64,000 nucleotides of DNA from Paralvinella palmiformis. Taxonomy: Eukaryota > Annelida > Polychaeta > Terebellida > Alvinellidae. This document shows, piece by piece, positions 1 through 13,212 of the stretch (its first letter is position 1; each line of letters opens with the position of its first letter). The stretch covers positions 65,001-129,000 of the forward strand of contig JAODUP010001120.1 of the NCBI GenBank assembly GCA_025642065.1. The letters are read 5' to 3'. The notes under the pieces are model-generated. The model made no database searches, had not been told where the DNA came from, and saw only the letters and a list, made by a program, of their open reading frames with translations. The position numbers and the translations under genes were made by a program.

Positions 1-238
1 ATCAGCTTCCCGTACCGGCTACTCTATCAACTTCATCTTAAGGACAGTTACTCCATGTGTTGATTTTCCCGATAAGCCTCAACCGGAAGTTACGTCACGG
101 GGCCTTTGAGGTAGGCCAGGTTGCGTTCCTTTAAACGAGAACAGAATGTCTGCCAGTTTGGTATTTGATGGAATGTTATTAAAATAGATTGTAGTCTGTT
201 GTCTGTCTCTAACACTTCCCTCTCACGTTCTGTGTGGC

Positions 239-263
239 TGTCTCTCTCTCTCTCTCTCTCTCT

Positions 264-339
<76 letters not shown>

Positions 340-351
340 TTATCTCTTTCT

Positions 352-402
<51 letters not shown>
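239..402. repeat. Compound microsatellite (CT)n-(TA)n-(ATCT)n
   Basis: CT run 239-263, TA run 268-336, ATCT run 353-402. Confidence 0.95.
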
Positions 403-404
<2 letters not shown>

Positions 405-802
405 ATTTAATTTCTCTGTCATTATCAATCACATTTCTGTTTATCACCTCGTTGGACAGATCAAGGTGATTAAAATGTCATAAAACGATCTAGAATAAGC
501 TACATCTCATGGACGCGGTTTCGTTGCGCATTACTCAAACCACCGTGCCACCGGAAACCCCTCAACCAATTAATACAAAATTAATGCATTTTATAAAACA
601 AACATATCGGCTTAATCCGTACTCAAGACGCAGTTATCTAATTTATATTTTATAAATATAAATATTAATAATTTCTCAAGTAGACGACGGGTTAGGCTTC
701 TCTGGATCGGAAATTAAGATTGTTCTTGAACATACAAATATATACACAAACAATTACAACATACAACAAACAGAAAAATACAATTATAACGTATCTATAT
801 GA

Positions 803-965
803 TGATGATTGATGTTTAAGGCACAAATCGGCCGAGCGCCCTCCATAGGTAATAAAGCGAAGTCAAGGATGAAACACCCTTCAGATATACCCATGCCGAG
901 ATTCCAACTCAGGGGGTAATGAACTGTGGTCCAACGCGCTACCGCTAGACCACGGAGGCGCCCGT
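803..965 (-). mobile_element. tRNA-derived SINE, family A, copy 1
   Basis: The - strand has GCCTCCGTGGTCTAGCGGTA (A box) and GAGTTGGAATCTCGGC (B box), then the family body with GAAGGGTGTTTCATCC, ACTTCGC, CATTACC-like and TCGGCCGA, ending in a CATCAATCATCATC tail. An (AT)n run directly follows its head side at 968. Confidence 0.75.
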
Positions 966-1235
966 ATCTTATATATATATATATTCCCAAATCATGTATC
1001 TAGATACATAACTTTATCTGAGCACCTTTTGATGTAGTGATAGTTTTAGGAGAGTTTTTGACTCCAGATTGACATTCCTGGTGAGATGATAAAATTAATT
1101 AATTCCTAAATAGCTATATCCCTATATAGGTTACAGGTATGTTATAATGGTGGTGTCACAGTGGGGGGGGCACGGTATGCAGACCATTTAACTGGTTAAA
1201 TGCTCACTTGAGGTGCCACGGTCGGTGTGTGTATA

Positions 1236-1238
<3 letters not shown>

Positions 1239-1300
<62 letters not shown>
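1239..1300. repeat. (TA)n microsatellite
   Basis: Uninterrupted TA run of about 60 bp. Confidence 0.95.
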
Positions 1301-1303
<3 letters not shown>

Positions 1304-2599
1304 GAACCAAAGTTCTGGATCATGTTGGTTCCAGTATATTTGTAACACCACATGAAAGGGTTAACGTTGTAAAAATGGTAAATTAATTTGTGGATTAAAT
1401 TTTTTTGGTAGGAAACTTGACCATCAATTCTAATTCCGGAATTACATTGATCCCACGTCTGATCTGGATACATTTGAAATATATCTGCCCCAGGTCTGAT
1501 TCGGACACCGGTAACTCGCCGAAAATTTAATCATAGAATCTACCAGAACACATTTCTGAAACCGTTAATGAATATAGTAGTTCTGGATCAGAAAACAATA
1601 TCCAACAAATATCGACAACACAATCTGATCCGGAAGACATTATAGCGGACTGTAATGTCGTTGAGCCTTTTGGGTTGTGTTTTGGGGGACGTGGGGGAAG
1701 GGAGGGTGGAAGGGGAATGAAGGGTTGTCGATACCAACATCAGTCGAGAGTAAATACATGATCCATAATTGTGAGCTGTGTAGCGTTCTGAAATGTGTTC
1801 CTCTCTAATAACAGTCATGAACCCTGACCTGGATAATAATTTTAAAAAAGCACTTGAGACGGGAAGAAGAAAGGAAGTAAGCAAACAAACCATACACAAA
1901 GACGTAAAACAAATACATATTTATAACCAAAACATTTAAATCTTATTGACTAACGGCTGAAATTGTAGTTTTAAATTTGTCGACACTTCCGGTGTCGCTA
2001 TAACTGCGCACGCACCAACTAAATTTAGATAACGTCATAATTAAAGCATTTTGTCTCATTCTGCTATTTATTTTGTTAAATATCAATCCAGAGAAATGAC
2101 CACGAAGAGGCAAGGTCCAGTTCCAGCAGCGTTATGATACGTACTGTCACTGTATCAGTTATGTGACATATACTGATGATGTATCAGTTACATCAGTAAT
2201 GCTCGTAGCGTACGATGAGGAATCCATTGAGGCTGTTCTTGCGTTGGGGAAAAATCGATCTTGGAGAAGAAAGTTGCTCTTTCGGTAGCCAGAATAGTAG
2301 TCTGTGGCTCCATCTATAGGTCGATAAGCCAATTACTAGGGTTATTGAGTGAATGACTAGCTGTAGACGGCAGAGCAGCATTTATACAGAAATATGGACA
2401 GACAGCTAAACAGGCAACGGACGGAGAGACATTAATTCAAATGTGCATAAATTTGAATTTAGACACAGAGGCACGCACACACGCACATGCACCCCCCCCC
2501 CCACACACACACACATTTCACAACAAAAATAAACAAAGGACTTACAAATATTACATGTACAAACTCCCACTTTACAACTACCAAGCACAGACACACTGT

Positions 2600-2830
2600 A
2601 CAAACAAAAACAAATCAGCGCTACACATACAAGTGACTGCAAACCACACTAGCCATATATAGACACTACCTCTACAAACATTAGCTATACAAACATTAGC
2701 TGTACAAAGTCTACCTGTACAAACAATAGCTGTACAAAGGATCGCTGCCGTACAAACAATTAGCTACGCAAACATTAGCTGTACTAAGCGCCACGTGTAC
2801 AAACCTCAGCTCTACTAACCTGTACACATC
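2600..2830. repeat. Degenerate 15-bp tandem repeat
   Basis: Repeated variants of TGTACAAACATTAGC (for example at 2675-2720 and 2765-2790). Confidence 0.6.
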
Positions 2831-3254
2831 GAATCCCCGAAACCCACCGCACAATGATCTCCTTTGGCCAATATTCCCTCAATGTCTCCTTGTCATGTCC
2901 TTCCCTCGGGCGATAAATTCCGACCCACGACGGGCCTAATGATGGCTGGCGCTTGATGACGTCTGTTACGTTGGTATCTATAGATGGCAGGACGTTGTTT
3001 TAGAGGACAGTCAGTGTTCGTCGTATCGCTCAAATCCGAGGTAAATATGAGACATGTTTCTCTTCCCCTGTGGCGGCGCCTTATCATCCACAGAACACGG
3101 GACTATGTAGAGAACGAGTAAGCCAGCAGACTACTAGCGCCATCTCTAGGACAAGTCAGAGACAAGGCACGGCTCGAACACTGGCGGCTATTGATTGGTG
3201 GAGAGAGTACAATGTGGGGATATGATGGCGCGATATACAGCAATAAAAAATTTT

Positions 3255-3257
<3 letters not shown>

Positions 3258-3335
<78 letters not shown>

Positions 3336-3492
3336 TTTTAAAAATTAAGCTAGCAGGACAACTATTAAGTAGCTTGTCTGAATTCGTTCTTCCTGAAGAA
3401 TCGACTACTGTGCCCATGAATTTTCAGACAATGCACCTTTCCCATTCACGCACGTACACACGCACCCATACATCCCATAAACACACACACAC

Positions 3493-3547
<55 letters not shown>
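3258..3547. repeat. (AT)n and (AG)n microsatellites
   Basis: AT run 3258-3330 and AG run 3495-3547, with a short (AC)n at 3481-3491. Confidence 0.95.
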
Positions 3548-3550
<3 letters not shown>

Positions 3551-3783
3551 GTAACATATGTGTTTTACCGTGATGTGATCTACATATATCCATAAATATA
3601 AAGAGATATGATAGTTGAGTAATCTTCATATTTAGATTAGGCGCTAGTGATATCAGAGTGTTAAGTCTGAAGTACAGCGACACATAGGATCCTATCCCAT
3701 AAACTACAAGTATGTAACGGAATACGATACCAACAACACCACAGAGATAGTCTAATGTAGATACATAATATCATATTGCCATA

Positions 3784-3784
<1 letters not shown>

Positions 3785-3845
<61 letters not shown>

Positions 3846-3851
3846 ACACAC

Positions 3852-3910
<59 letters not shown>

Positions 3911-3960
3911 TCACACACACACCCCACACACATACATACACACACATACATACACACACA

Positions 3961-3994
<34 letters not shown>

Positions 3995-4058
3995 CACACA
4001 CATACACACACAAGACAGACAGATATCACGCACGCACACACACACCAGACAGACAGAG

Positions 4059-4097
<39 letters not shown>

Positions 4098-4135
4098 GAT
4101 AGACAGAGATCACACAGAGAGAGAGGGGGGGAGAG
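3785..4135. repeat. Compound (AC)n/(AT)n/(AGAC)n microsatellite
   Basis: Alternating AC and AT runs with AGACAG pieces over 350 bp. Spurious ORFs result. Confidence 0.95.
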
Positions 4136-5210
4136 AGAAAATCAAATTGTTAGAATATATCGATTTTTAAACTTAATTAAGTAGATTCCGTTGCTAAACG
4201 ACTAAACACAAAGCTTACCTCAACAAAGTGCTGCTTAATTGGGTGGTGGTGTAGAACGTCAAAAACAGCTGCTTACAGCTGTGAACAGTTCTCTCGGTAC
4301 GCCTGAATTTGTGCAGTACGACATATTAGAGTGTGCAGTACAGCACGCCTGTGTACACCTAAGTACAGCTGGGTACAACCATTTATCACAATGGATCCTT
4401 CTCAGTGAGCGGAGTACAAAACACAGAAAATTACCTTCAAATTGCATCCTTGTTAGATAGTCGTTCAACAGAGTATGTCTGATAAGACGTTCAAACACTG
4501 CTATAGACTGAAGTACGTCGTGCAGTGAGGTCTTACATAATCCAGAATTGGTCACTCCGACAATCAAATGATCCGACCAAAATAACATCAAAATTAATGG
4601 TTTCCGTGGCGTTTCATTAGCAGCTTCCGTTTCTAATGTCTGTTCCATCTCTTCATCATAAAATATCACCTTATTGCATGTAGATGTAGGACACATGTTT
4701 TGTCAGTCATACCATTCGTCATTAGATACTATCAAATGTTGATGTAGTATTTACCGTATCGGTAAGGTTGAGTGGTATCTATCATGAGTGTGCTTGTATA
4801 AAAGGAATGTGGATTAAATTATTAAAGAAGTGTATAATGTGCATTATCAACTCTGTGTGTGTATGTGTGTGTGTTTTATAAAGATGTTTAAGGCTCTGGC
4901 ACAGTTGTTAAGCTTTCATTCAAACACCAATTATAACTCCAAACTGGTTAAAAAATATATTTAATTGCATGTATAATTAATTACCGTTATAATTAGAAAA
5001 AAATGAAAGAAAAAAAATCGTAAATAATCCAGAAGAGGTTAATCTAAATATAAAAAAGAAACTATGATTAAAACAAAATACTACGTCCAGGAAAGATTAA
5101 GTCTAAAATGGAAAAATTAAATATTAATACACAGTGTGAATAATGTATGAATAATATAAGCATAAATCAGAATAAATTCAGATCAATACTAGTAGCAGCG
5201 ATATAACACG

Positions 5211-5212
<2 letters not shown>

Positions 5213-5277
<65 letters not shown>
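5213..5277. repeat. (GT)n microsatellite
   Basis: Uninterrupted GT run next to the 60-bp sequence shared with 46440-46500. Confidence 0.95.
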
Positions 5278-5279
<2 letters not shown>

Positions 5280-5550
5280 ATTTTAGCTGTGTATCATCAA
5301 GCAAAGTCACAGAGAAACTCTGGCTTCAAATCAAATCAAAATGCTAATGTTCATCCCAGCCATATGTCTCAGTAGTTGATAAAGACGACATCAAGCAAGT
5401 CACTTCCTCACTCACTTACTCACCCACAACACCAGACAATTTGACTAGTAACCAAAGGTTTAAAATAATCATCATAACGCAATCGAAATAAACTGACATT
5501 TATCATAACGTCTCCGCTCAGATCTAGTAACTCCTTGCCTTTGTATAAAC

Positions 5551-5600
<50 letters not shown>

Positions 5601-5604
5601 AAGT

Positions 5605-6367
5605 CAGAATCCGTTAATCCGACAAGGTTTGTCACGTGATATATAGAAAATGTCGGAATATCGAGTCTATGATATACCAGAACCACCTGAGTTCGAATCT
5701 CGGCGTGGGCATATTTGAAGGGTGTTACATTTTTTAGTTTGCTTCATTACCTTTGGAGGTCGCTCGACCCATTTACCCTACCATGTGCACAAAAGTGGCC
5801 GTAAAACACCAAACATCAATCAATCAATCAATCATCGTGACATACTAGTAGCCTATATTTGTAAATCATACAGATATACCTCCGTATTTAAACTAATATT
5901 CAATAACCGTGCGCAAAATATGGAATGACATTGGAGCCATTGATCATTTTGATGTTTGTTAATTACAGACATTATAAAGAAATACTTGTCACTTTGTCCA
6001 TCAGATTAACTCATTATCTGCTCATAGGAAAGATCACATATTTGTGTTTGTAATTAGCCACGAATGATTGTGACTGGCTATTAGATAGCCACAGGCAATG
6101 GGAGCATCATGTGTCAGTGTATATAGTCAAGGACTATTATAATTGGTTACGATATAGTAATTATCACAGGTGGGCAGGTTAATTAACCATTACTGACAAC
6201 ATGTCGGTATGTCTTGCATGAGTGAACTAGCGGAAATATTTGCTGAACACGGAACACGATTTTGTCGGATTAAAGAGTCATTTATAATGGAGCTAAATCC
6301 GTCAGAGACAATAATGTGTCGGATGGTGGATTTGCTGGATAAACGATGTCCACATTAACGGATTCTG
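5605..6367. mobile_element. Candidate DNA-transposon-like unit with terminal inverted repeats
   Basis: Both ends carry CAGAATCCGTTAAT pointing outward (5605-5618 on the + strand, 6354-6367 on the - strand). Longer, weaker similarity follows inside (CCGACA near both ends). Each end abuts an (AT)n array. A related single end is at 7300-7346. No transposase is visible; a SINE A copy lies inside. Confidence 0.5.
5680..5842 (+). mobile_element. tRNA-derived SINE, family A, copy 2
   Basis: Begins inside the head (ACCACCTGAGTTCGAATCTC, a B box) and continues with GAAGGGTGTTACATTTTTTA, CTTTGGAGGTCGCTCG, CATGTGCACAAAAGTGGCC and an (AATC)n tail at 5816-5835. It lies within the 5605-6367 inverted-repeat unit. 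Confidence 0.75.
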
Positions 6368-6418
<51 letters not shown>

Positions 6419-6627
6419 AAGGATTTGTGCTGGGAGATCCAAGGTATTGTTTGATTCAGTATAATTATAAAGCAGTATGGTTTATCTTATTAGTTTACAC
6501 AATATCTTTATTAATCATATATCTTAGTTTTAATACACCTTTAGTCGAGATGGTATCCACAAATCCCACTACACATGCTGATACGGACAAACCATTGCAT
6601 GCCTACAATATCTAGCATAATAGGCAC

Positions 6628-6770
6628 TCCATTTAGCTCAGTCGTTAGTATATTGTGATACAGACGTTTGGGCTGTGAGTTCGAAGCCCAGTAATAACAA
6701 TATAAGCAAGGTGTTTTACTATTCACTGAATCCCTTGAAAGATATTACGTCATTTCCCTTCAGGAATATA
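6628..6770 (+). mobile_element. tRNA-like SINE fragment
   Basis: CATTTAGCTCAGTCGTTAGT (A box) and GTGAGTTCGAAGCCCAGTAA (B box), spaced as in a tRNA, then AGCAAGGTGTTTTACTATTC. The acceptor stem does not pair, so this is not a functional tRNA. Confidence 0.5.
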
Positions 6771-7341
6771 TAAGAAGATGGGATTATTACTGGGGCTCAA
6801 CTAGGAATACACTGACCTTGATACATTGATACCGGATATACAGAATATAGAGGCATTGCCTGATGATTTATTCCAGTATTGACTGGTACATATACACTTT
6901 ATTTACAATATTTACATAGCGTTCATCTTTCTATCTGTGTATGCTTAAATATTTACTGAAAATACAGACACGGTTTGAATTTGACAAAAATGTTATTGGC
7001 ATATGGCAACATCGAATACATACCGTGCAGGTTCGGGGTAGAGAATTCGTCGTGGTGTCATCCTGTCATGATAGAATTTAAAAATTGGACTGGGGGGGGG
7101 GGTTCTCTATTGCTACAGTATGATTATAAGGTATTTGATCAGGTTTGTTTAGGAAGAAGTTGTTTTGTTAGTTAACATTGTATTTTGTCATCGTAAATCT
7201 TAATTTTAGTATACTCAGTCGACACAGTATCCACATACCCTAATACACATATGCATACGTACAAACCCTCATATATAGTTTATATATAGCATAGTGGACC
7301 AAAACAAAACTGGATAAACTATATCCGGATTAACTAATTCT

Positions 7342-7381
<40 letters not shown>

Positions 7382-8536
7382 GTGCCTTGGCGAGAGACAG
7401 AAAAAACTAATTATTAATAAATTTTACTTCGGTTGATTGAAATAAATACGACAACACTAACTACTATAAGTCTATTAGTTCAACCATTAATAGTCTTATA
7501 TTCCTCGTATGCGCACACGTAAACGCGCATGTAGATATGTATGTGTTTGTGTGTGTGTTTGTGTATATGCGTGTGTATGTGTATGTGCGTGCGTGTATTT
7601 GTGTATATAGGTTGATTGGTAGGTAGATAGATACAAAGAAAGAAACGTAGAATAATACAACAATGGCCGTCTTTATATCAAGCTGTCGTCATGTTATAGC
7701 CGCCATTTTGTTCGGATTCTAACTTTTCGGTAATATTTGATATTTATTTATTTACTTGACGTGTATAGACGATTAACATCCAGATATCATCCGTGCGGGG
7801 CACTTGACTGAGCGACAGATAATGACTGAGTACTTATTGTCGGGCGATAACAGGTGAAGGTTACGAAAACGGTAGGTGACCTTTAGCTCAGATACTCAAC
7901 ACACCGCCGTAAGCGAGGACAGGACAAATACTGGCCTAATGTATCTAGAACCTCCTGAACAGCATTGGTAATAAGGGACGCACTTAGCCGGAAGTGCCGC
8001 TATCATCTTTTGACGGGTGGCGCCATCTCGCGTCAGATAATGGCACTAATAGTAGCCAATACAGCGCGGTGTCATAATAAGAGGCCGCGCTCCGTGATTT
8101 TTCCGCGAACGTACAGACTGCAGCGCACCTAGCGGCAATGGAAATTGCCGCGTTACAGTAGAGAATGGCGATCAACTTAACAATATTTGCCTCTTTCCAG
8201 TCCACTTCGTGTTTATGTCTTCAAAATGTTTAATGTCGACGTACCATGAATAAATATAGTTTTTAAAGCGTTTGTGACCTTTCACCTGCCATATATAACA
8301 TGTGATCTGACACGTATAATAAGCTCCATATATGGTCAAGACAGGACTACTTTAATTTATAAATGGTGTTACGGTTTAGTTAATAATAGTTAATAATAGT
8401 TAATAATAGTTAATAATAGTTCTCGTTTATAACTTTAATTTTACACGTTAACTTATTGTTTTTGTTATAAAATATTCTTTATTTACATTTCATCATAATT
8501 ATTGAATAATATTCCAAACCGATATCCTCTGGTTAT

Positions 8537-8539
<3 letters not shown>

Positions 8540-8590
<51 letters not shown>

Positions 8591-8668
8591 TGAGAAAATT
8601 GAACGGTATTATTGGGTACTTTATTAAAATATTTTCTGCTGCTGTCTATCTTAAAGATAAATTAACCA

Positions 8669-8699
<31 letters not shown>
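8540..8699. repeat. (AT)n and (ATT)n microsatellites
   Basis: AT run 8540-8589 and ATT run 8671-8699. A four-copy 11-bp repeat GTTAATAATA lies just upstream at 8379-8420. Confidence 0.9.
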
Positions 8700-9119
8700 G
8701 TGCCTCATGTAAACTTCATTACCAGATACCTATTTATTTTTGACTACATTATATTTAGACCTAAGATCATTATTAACTCAGTCCGCTGACAATAAATATT
8801 TATTAAGTTTATCTTTTCAAGTAGGATACAAAACTTCAGGTAATCGTCGACGTGGTTGTTTATCTGGTCGTAAGTCGACCTATGTTATAATTCTGTTCAC
8901 TTTTATTATACCCTGTAATGATATTATAATAATATTTAAGTCTGCCGTAAAGTGGAACTGTCGTAAGTTAAGTAAGTCGTAAATCGACGACAACTTGTAA
9001 TAACGACAGTAGGATGTATGATGATCATTTTGATGTCCATGTTTTACGGTTGAAAACTGTATCAGTGATATATATATATATATATATATCATTAAAGATG
9101 ATAAGATTGATGTCCTCAT

Positions 9120-9740
9120 ATTGACATCCAAATTACATAGATCAATTCAATCTATATCGCATGTTATGGTTGGAGGAGATCCCATTACTCCGACACTAAC
9201 AGTACTCAATCTTGAGGCTATCTGTGACTAATCACTCATCAGGGAACACTTTGTTAAGTACATTTGTAAGGATGCTTATTTCCACCTCTACAATATTCCA
9301 TCCATCCGAAGTTGTCTTTCAAAAGAGTCTTCCATCTCACATGTTTTTATCAGTAGCCGATTGGACTACTACAGTGACATGACAGAGTACAAAATATGAC
9401 AGCTCGACGTGTAACTAAAACTAGAAAGGGAGACCACATTACCCCAGTACTCAGAGTACTCCATTGGCTTCCAGTCAGACACAGGATTATATTTAAGGTT
9501 CTCCTTCTAACATTTAAAACCCTCAACAACTCGGCACCGGACTATCTAACACTACTATTGGACACATATAAACCTCAACACCAACTAACTGACTGATCTC
9601 TATTGACTGTTCCTCGTACCAGATTAAAAATTCCCCTTTGCCCCACGGATGTGGAATGATCTCCCACATCATATCAGGAGCACGAACAAATTAAATAACT
9701 TTAAGTTTATGCTAAAGCTTCACTTGTTCATTGAGAAATA
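9120..9740 (+). mobile_element. CR1-like LINE fragment (ORF2 C-terminus)
   Basis: On the + strand: VKYICKDAYFHLYNIPSIRS, then (with stops and frameshifts) TARRVTKTRKGDHITPVLRV and LHWLPVRHRIIFKVLLLTFK, TLNNSAPDYL. This is the thumb and C-terminal part of CR1-type ORF2. No RT active site is present. An (ATT)n array follows at 9822. Confidence 0.8.
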
Positions 9741-9821
9741 TAGGCATTGTTGTTAACTTTTTCATATTGTTAAGCGACCCTAAACTAAGCATTAGGATAC
9801 GTGGCGCTATAATAAGTGCTA

Positions 9822-9902
<81 letters not shown>

Positions 9903-9978
9903 ATGGGCCGAGCGACCTCCAAAAATAATGAACTGTGGTCCAACGAACTACCAACTAGACCACGGAGGCACCCCAGAA

Positions 9979-10061
<83 letters not shown>
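9822..10061. repeat. (ATT)n and (AT)n arrays around SINE A copy 3
   Basis: ATT run 9822-9901 and AT run 9978-10061. Confidence 0.95.
9901..9975 (-). mobile_element. tRNA-derived SINE, family A, copy 3 (internally deleted)
   Basis: Only the outer parts remain: GGGCCGAGCGACCTCCAAAA on the left and the A-box part ACCACGGAGGCACCCC on the right. It is sandwiched between (ATT)n and (AT)n arrays. Confidence 0.6.
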
Positions 10062-10065
<4 letters not shown>

Positions 10066-10220
10066 TATTACCAAAATAAAATTGGGTTATTTTAAAAACA
10101 TATAGAGATAAATTTAATTTAATAGAAAATAACGTATACACATTTAGCTAATTTGTGTAGTTAATGACGTTCTATACTTTATATTGTTCAACTTAATCCG
10201 ATGCAAATATTATTTATCAC

Positions 10221-10318
10221 CTTCACTTAAGCATATATAAACATATATAAACATATATAAACATATATAAACATATATAAACATATATAAACATATATAA
10301 ACATATATAAACATATAT
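10221..10318. repeat. 10-bp tandem repeat
   Basis: About nine copies of ATATATAAAC. Confidence 0.9.
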
Positions 10319-10751
10319 TTCATTCATTAGCCAATATAACATATTTATCTTTTTCAGTTGTAATTAAAAGTTCTTTGGGCTGTATTGCTGAATTAATAAT
10401 TAATGACTTCGTTTTGAACGGATTGAAACATAGATTTGGTTTAATAGCCAATTAAACGTAATGTTTTTTTAGTTGTAATTAAAAATATCAGAAATTCTAT
10501 TGCCCAAGTAATTTCCTGACGTCTCCATGCATTAATAATTGTAATTGAATGGCGTCGACATTATAGGAACTTAAATATAATTAGATTGGTAACGAATTAA
10601 AATTTTAAAAAGATAGGCTATATATGTTACAGTTAATCTGCATAATCAGGTAATATGTATATTACCTGAAATATTCAGGTAAGATGTCTATTTAATACAG
10701 ATTACATGAAAAGTTCAGGAAATATACATATTACCAAATTAAACAGATCAA

Positions 10752-10851
<100 letters not shown>

Positions 10852-11229
10852 AATAGTAACCAAATTATTGCCTATTCACATCTTAAATATTGACGTTTGC
10901 CTTCAAACTTCATTGATATTAGTCCCCCCCCCAAAAAACCTACAAGTAATTATGTCTACTTTAAGTAGAGCTTTGTGTCATGTGGAGAAATGAGATATTA
11001 TAGATTCAATTAATTCAAGTAATGAGTTTATTCAATATCAAACATTTTTTATTTATAAAATTAAACTAATAGAACAAAAAAAATTAGAATATCAGAAACA
11101 CAATATCCGTATGAAGTACGTTCTTCGGATTAATAGTGAAATAAATAAATTAATTATTATTAATTGTGTGTGTGTGTGTGTGTGCATGCGTGTGCGTGTG
11201 CGTGTGCATGTGCATGTGCGTGTGTGCAT

Positions 11230-11398
11230 TGCAGGGGCCTCCATAACCTAACTGTTAATCCAGTTGGCCACATATCTATAGCACCTGGGTTCAAACCCCG
11301 GCCGGGGTATGTCAGAAGGGTGTTTCATCTTTCACTTCGCTTCATTACATTTCGGCACATTTAGCCTTCCATGTGCACAAAAGTGGCTGTAAACGATC

Positions 11399-11443
<45 letters not shown>

Positions 11444-11445
11444 GA
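11230..11445 (+). mobile_element. tRNA-derived SINE, family A, copy 4
   Basis: Head GGGCCTCCATAACCTAACTG, B box GGGTTCAAACCCCGGCC, body with AGAAGGGTGTTTCATC and CATGTGCACAAAAGTGGC, and a long (ATC)n tail (11402-11442). A (GT)n array directly precedes it. Confidence 0.75.
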
Positions 11446-11937
11446 ACCGTAATCAATTCGTTTTACAGCCTACAAATTATTTAAGTCAAGTTCCGTTCAG
11501 TGATGGACTGTCGAGGTGACATCCAAATCGAGGCGCCGTATAAACACCACCTTAAATAAATATTCAAATATTAGATCTGTATGAATACTTTAAATTAAAT
11601 ACATACTCGTAAATCAAGAAACTAACTCGATTGACCGTAGATCTGAAGAAACCAGATTGAAAATACATTAATATCATCGTATCAACGTTGATTGAGGGGG
11701 GGGCGTCTTTAATGTGATAAATGTATGATACTTGATAGTTTACGGCCATTATTATTATAATTATTATTATTATTATTATTATTATTATTGATGTTGTTAT
11801 TTGGACATTATTGATGTTAAACAACAAACTTAAATTGCACAATTAGTACAGAAAGTCTGAAGTAAGATGTACTTTATGCCGCATTGTTTGTTTGTTTGTT
11901 TGTTTTATTTTAATTGTGTACATAGTTTGTGTTGCAT

Positions 11938-12260
11938 CAACAGACTGACATCGCGTTCGAAGAATGGATCCTCACAAGACAATTTCCGCGACGACTGCGC
12001 CATCTAGCGAACGTCCGTTTGCGGGTCGCGTTTCACCGGGCACACGGAACCACATGATAAAAACATTCTTTTACCAGTCGTGAGATCACGGAGATGACAA
12101 TATGTTTCATATATTGATAACATGTCTATTACAGTTCACAACTTTAAATAGTAAAAATAATTCTACATTATATTTAATAAAAATGAAACTGTTACAAGAA
12201 CTTCTTGTTCCATGCTACTACATGGCTTCGCTGACCCACAAACCAGAGTAGATGTGGACT
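11938..12260 (-). repeat. Interspersed repeat R1, copy 1
   Basis: Inverted match to 45595-46065. Shared blocks include CGAACGTCCGTTTGCGGGTC, TATGTTTCATATATTGATAA, CATGTCTATTA and TTCTTGTTCCATGCTACTAC. Relative to copy 2 it lacks about 80 bp after GTTACAAGAACTT. Class unknown. Confidence 0.75.
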
Positions 12261-12662
12261 GCGCATGCGTCTCGAAAATTGTCTATTAATGTTATTTAGT
12301 CTCCAGTCAGTTTGACGACGAAAAGAACTTTTATAGCTCAATTTGAGGGGGGGGGACATCATCATTTGAAATAAATTAATATTCCTCCGTCTTTGATTGT
12401 ACACAAGAAACTGTATAAAGATAGCACGATGCTTTTAAATCCCACATCAACTGTGTCTTCGATAAAGGGAACTTCTCCATTAAACAACATACGTCGATAA
12501 AGGACGTATCTCCCTGGTGCCGGTTAATACAGATTTATTGTACGAAGAAGCGTTGACTTCCTTTACTATGTCACGTGGCTTATTGCGTCATCTTTACTTA
12601 AGTGTAACTGAAGACAAGTCTAAGAGGACGTGACTATTGTTTTAAATTTTTGGTTTATTCTT

Positions 12663-12694
<32 letters not shown>

Positions 12695-12887
12695 CGATTG
12701 ATTAACGGCTATTTGATCAATTCGTTTGTTGGATCATTGATTTGCTGATTAGATAACCGGTTGATCGGTCGATTATTTCGCTAGTTGGCTGATTGATTGA
12801 TTGATTCACCTGCTAATTGATTCGTTAATCAGCTAGTTGCTTGGTTCCTTCGTTTGTTCCTTCGCTCGTTTGTTCGTTTTGTCTGGG

Positions 12888-13212
12888 TGTATGTCTGTAT
12901 GTCTGTATGTCTGTATGTCTGTATGTCTGTATGTTTGTATGTCTGTATGTCTGTATGTCTGTATGTCTGTATGTCTGTATGTCTGTATGTCTGTATGTCT
13001 GTATGTTTGTATATCTGTATGTCTGTATGTCTGTATGTTTGTATGTTTGTATGTTTGTATGTCTGTATGTCTGTATGTTTGTATGTCTGTATGTCTGTAT
13101 GTCTGTATGTCTGTATGTCTGTATGTTTGTATGTCTGTATGTTTGTATGTTTGTATGTTTGTATGTTTGTATGTTTGTATGTTTGTATGTTTGTATGTCT
13201 GTATGTCTGTTT
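12888..13212. repeat. 8-bp tandem repeat (TGTATGTC / TGTATGTT)
   Basis: About 40 copies, with C and T variants interspersed. All three + frames and one - frame stay open through it, giving spurious ORFs. Confidence 0.95.

Larger units (their letters stand above)
5551..7381. repeat. (AT)n runs flanking the inverted-repeat unit
   Basis: Separate AT runs at 5551-5597, 6369-6413 and 7345-7380, each next to a CAGAATCCGTTAAT-like end. Confidence 0.9.

Noticed and set aside
3661..4113. 150-residue ORF on the - strand
   Set aside because: Made of Tyr-Ile and Cys-Val dipeptides encoded by AC and AT runs.
4259..4696. 145-residue ORF on the - strand
   Set aside because: No recognisable motif, no splice or neighbour support; could be chance or an old repeat. 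Left out as unsupported.
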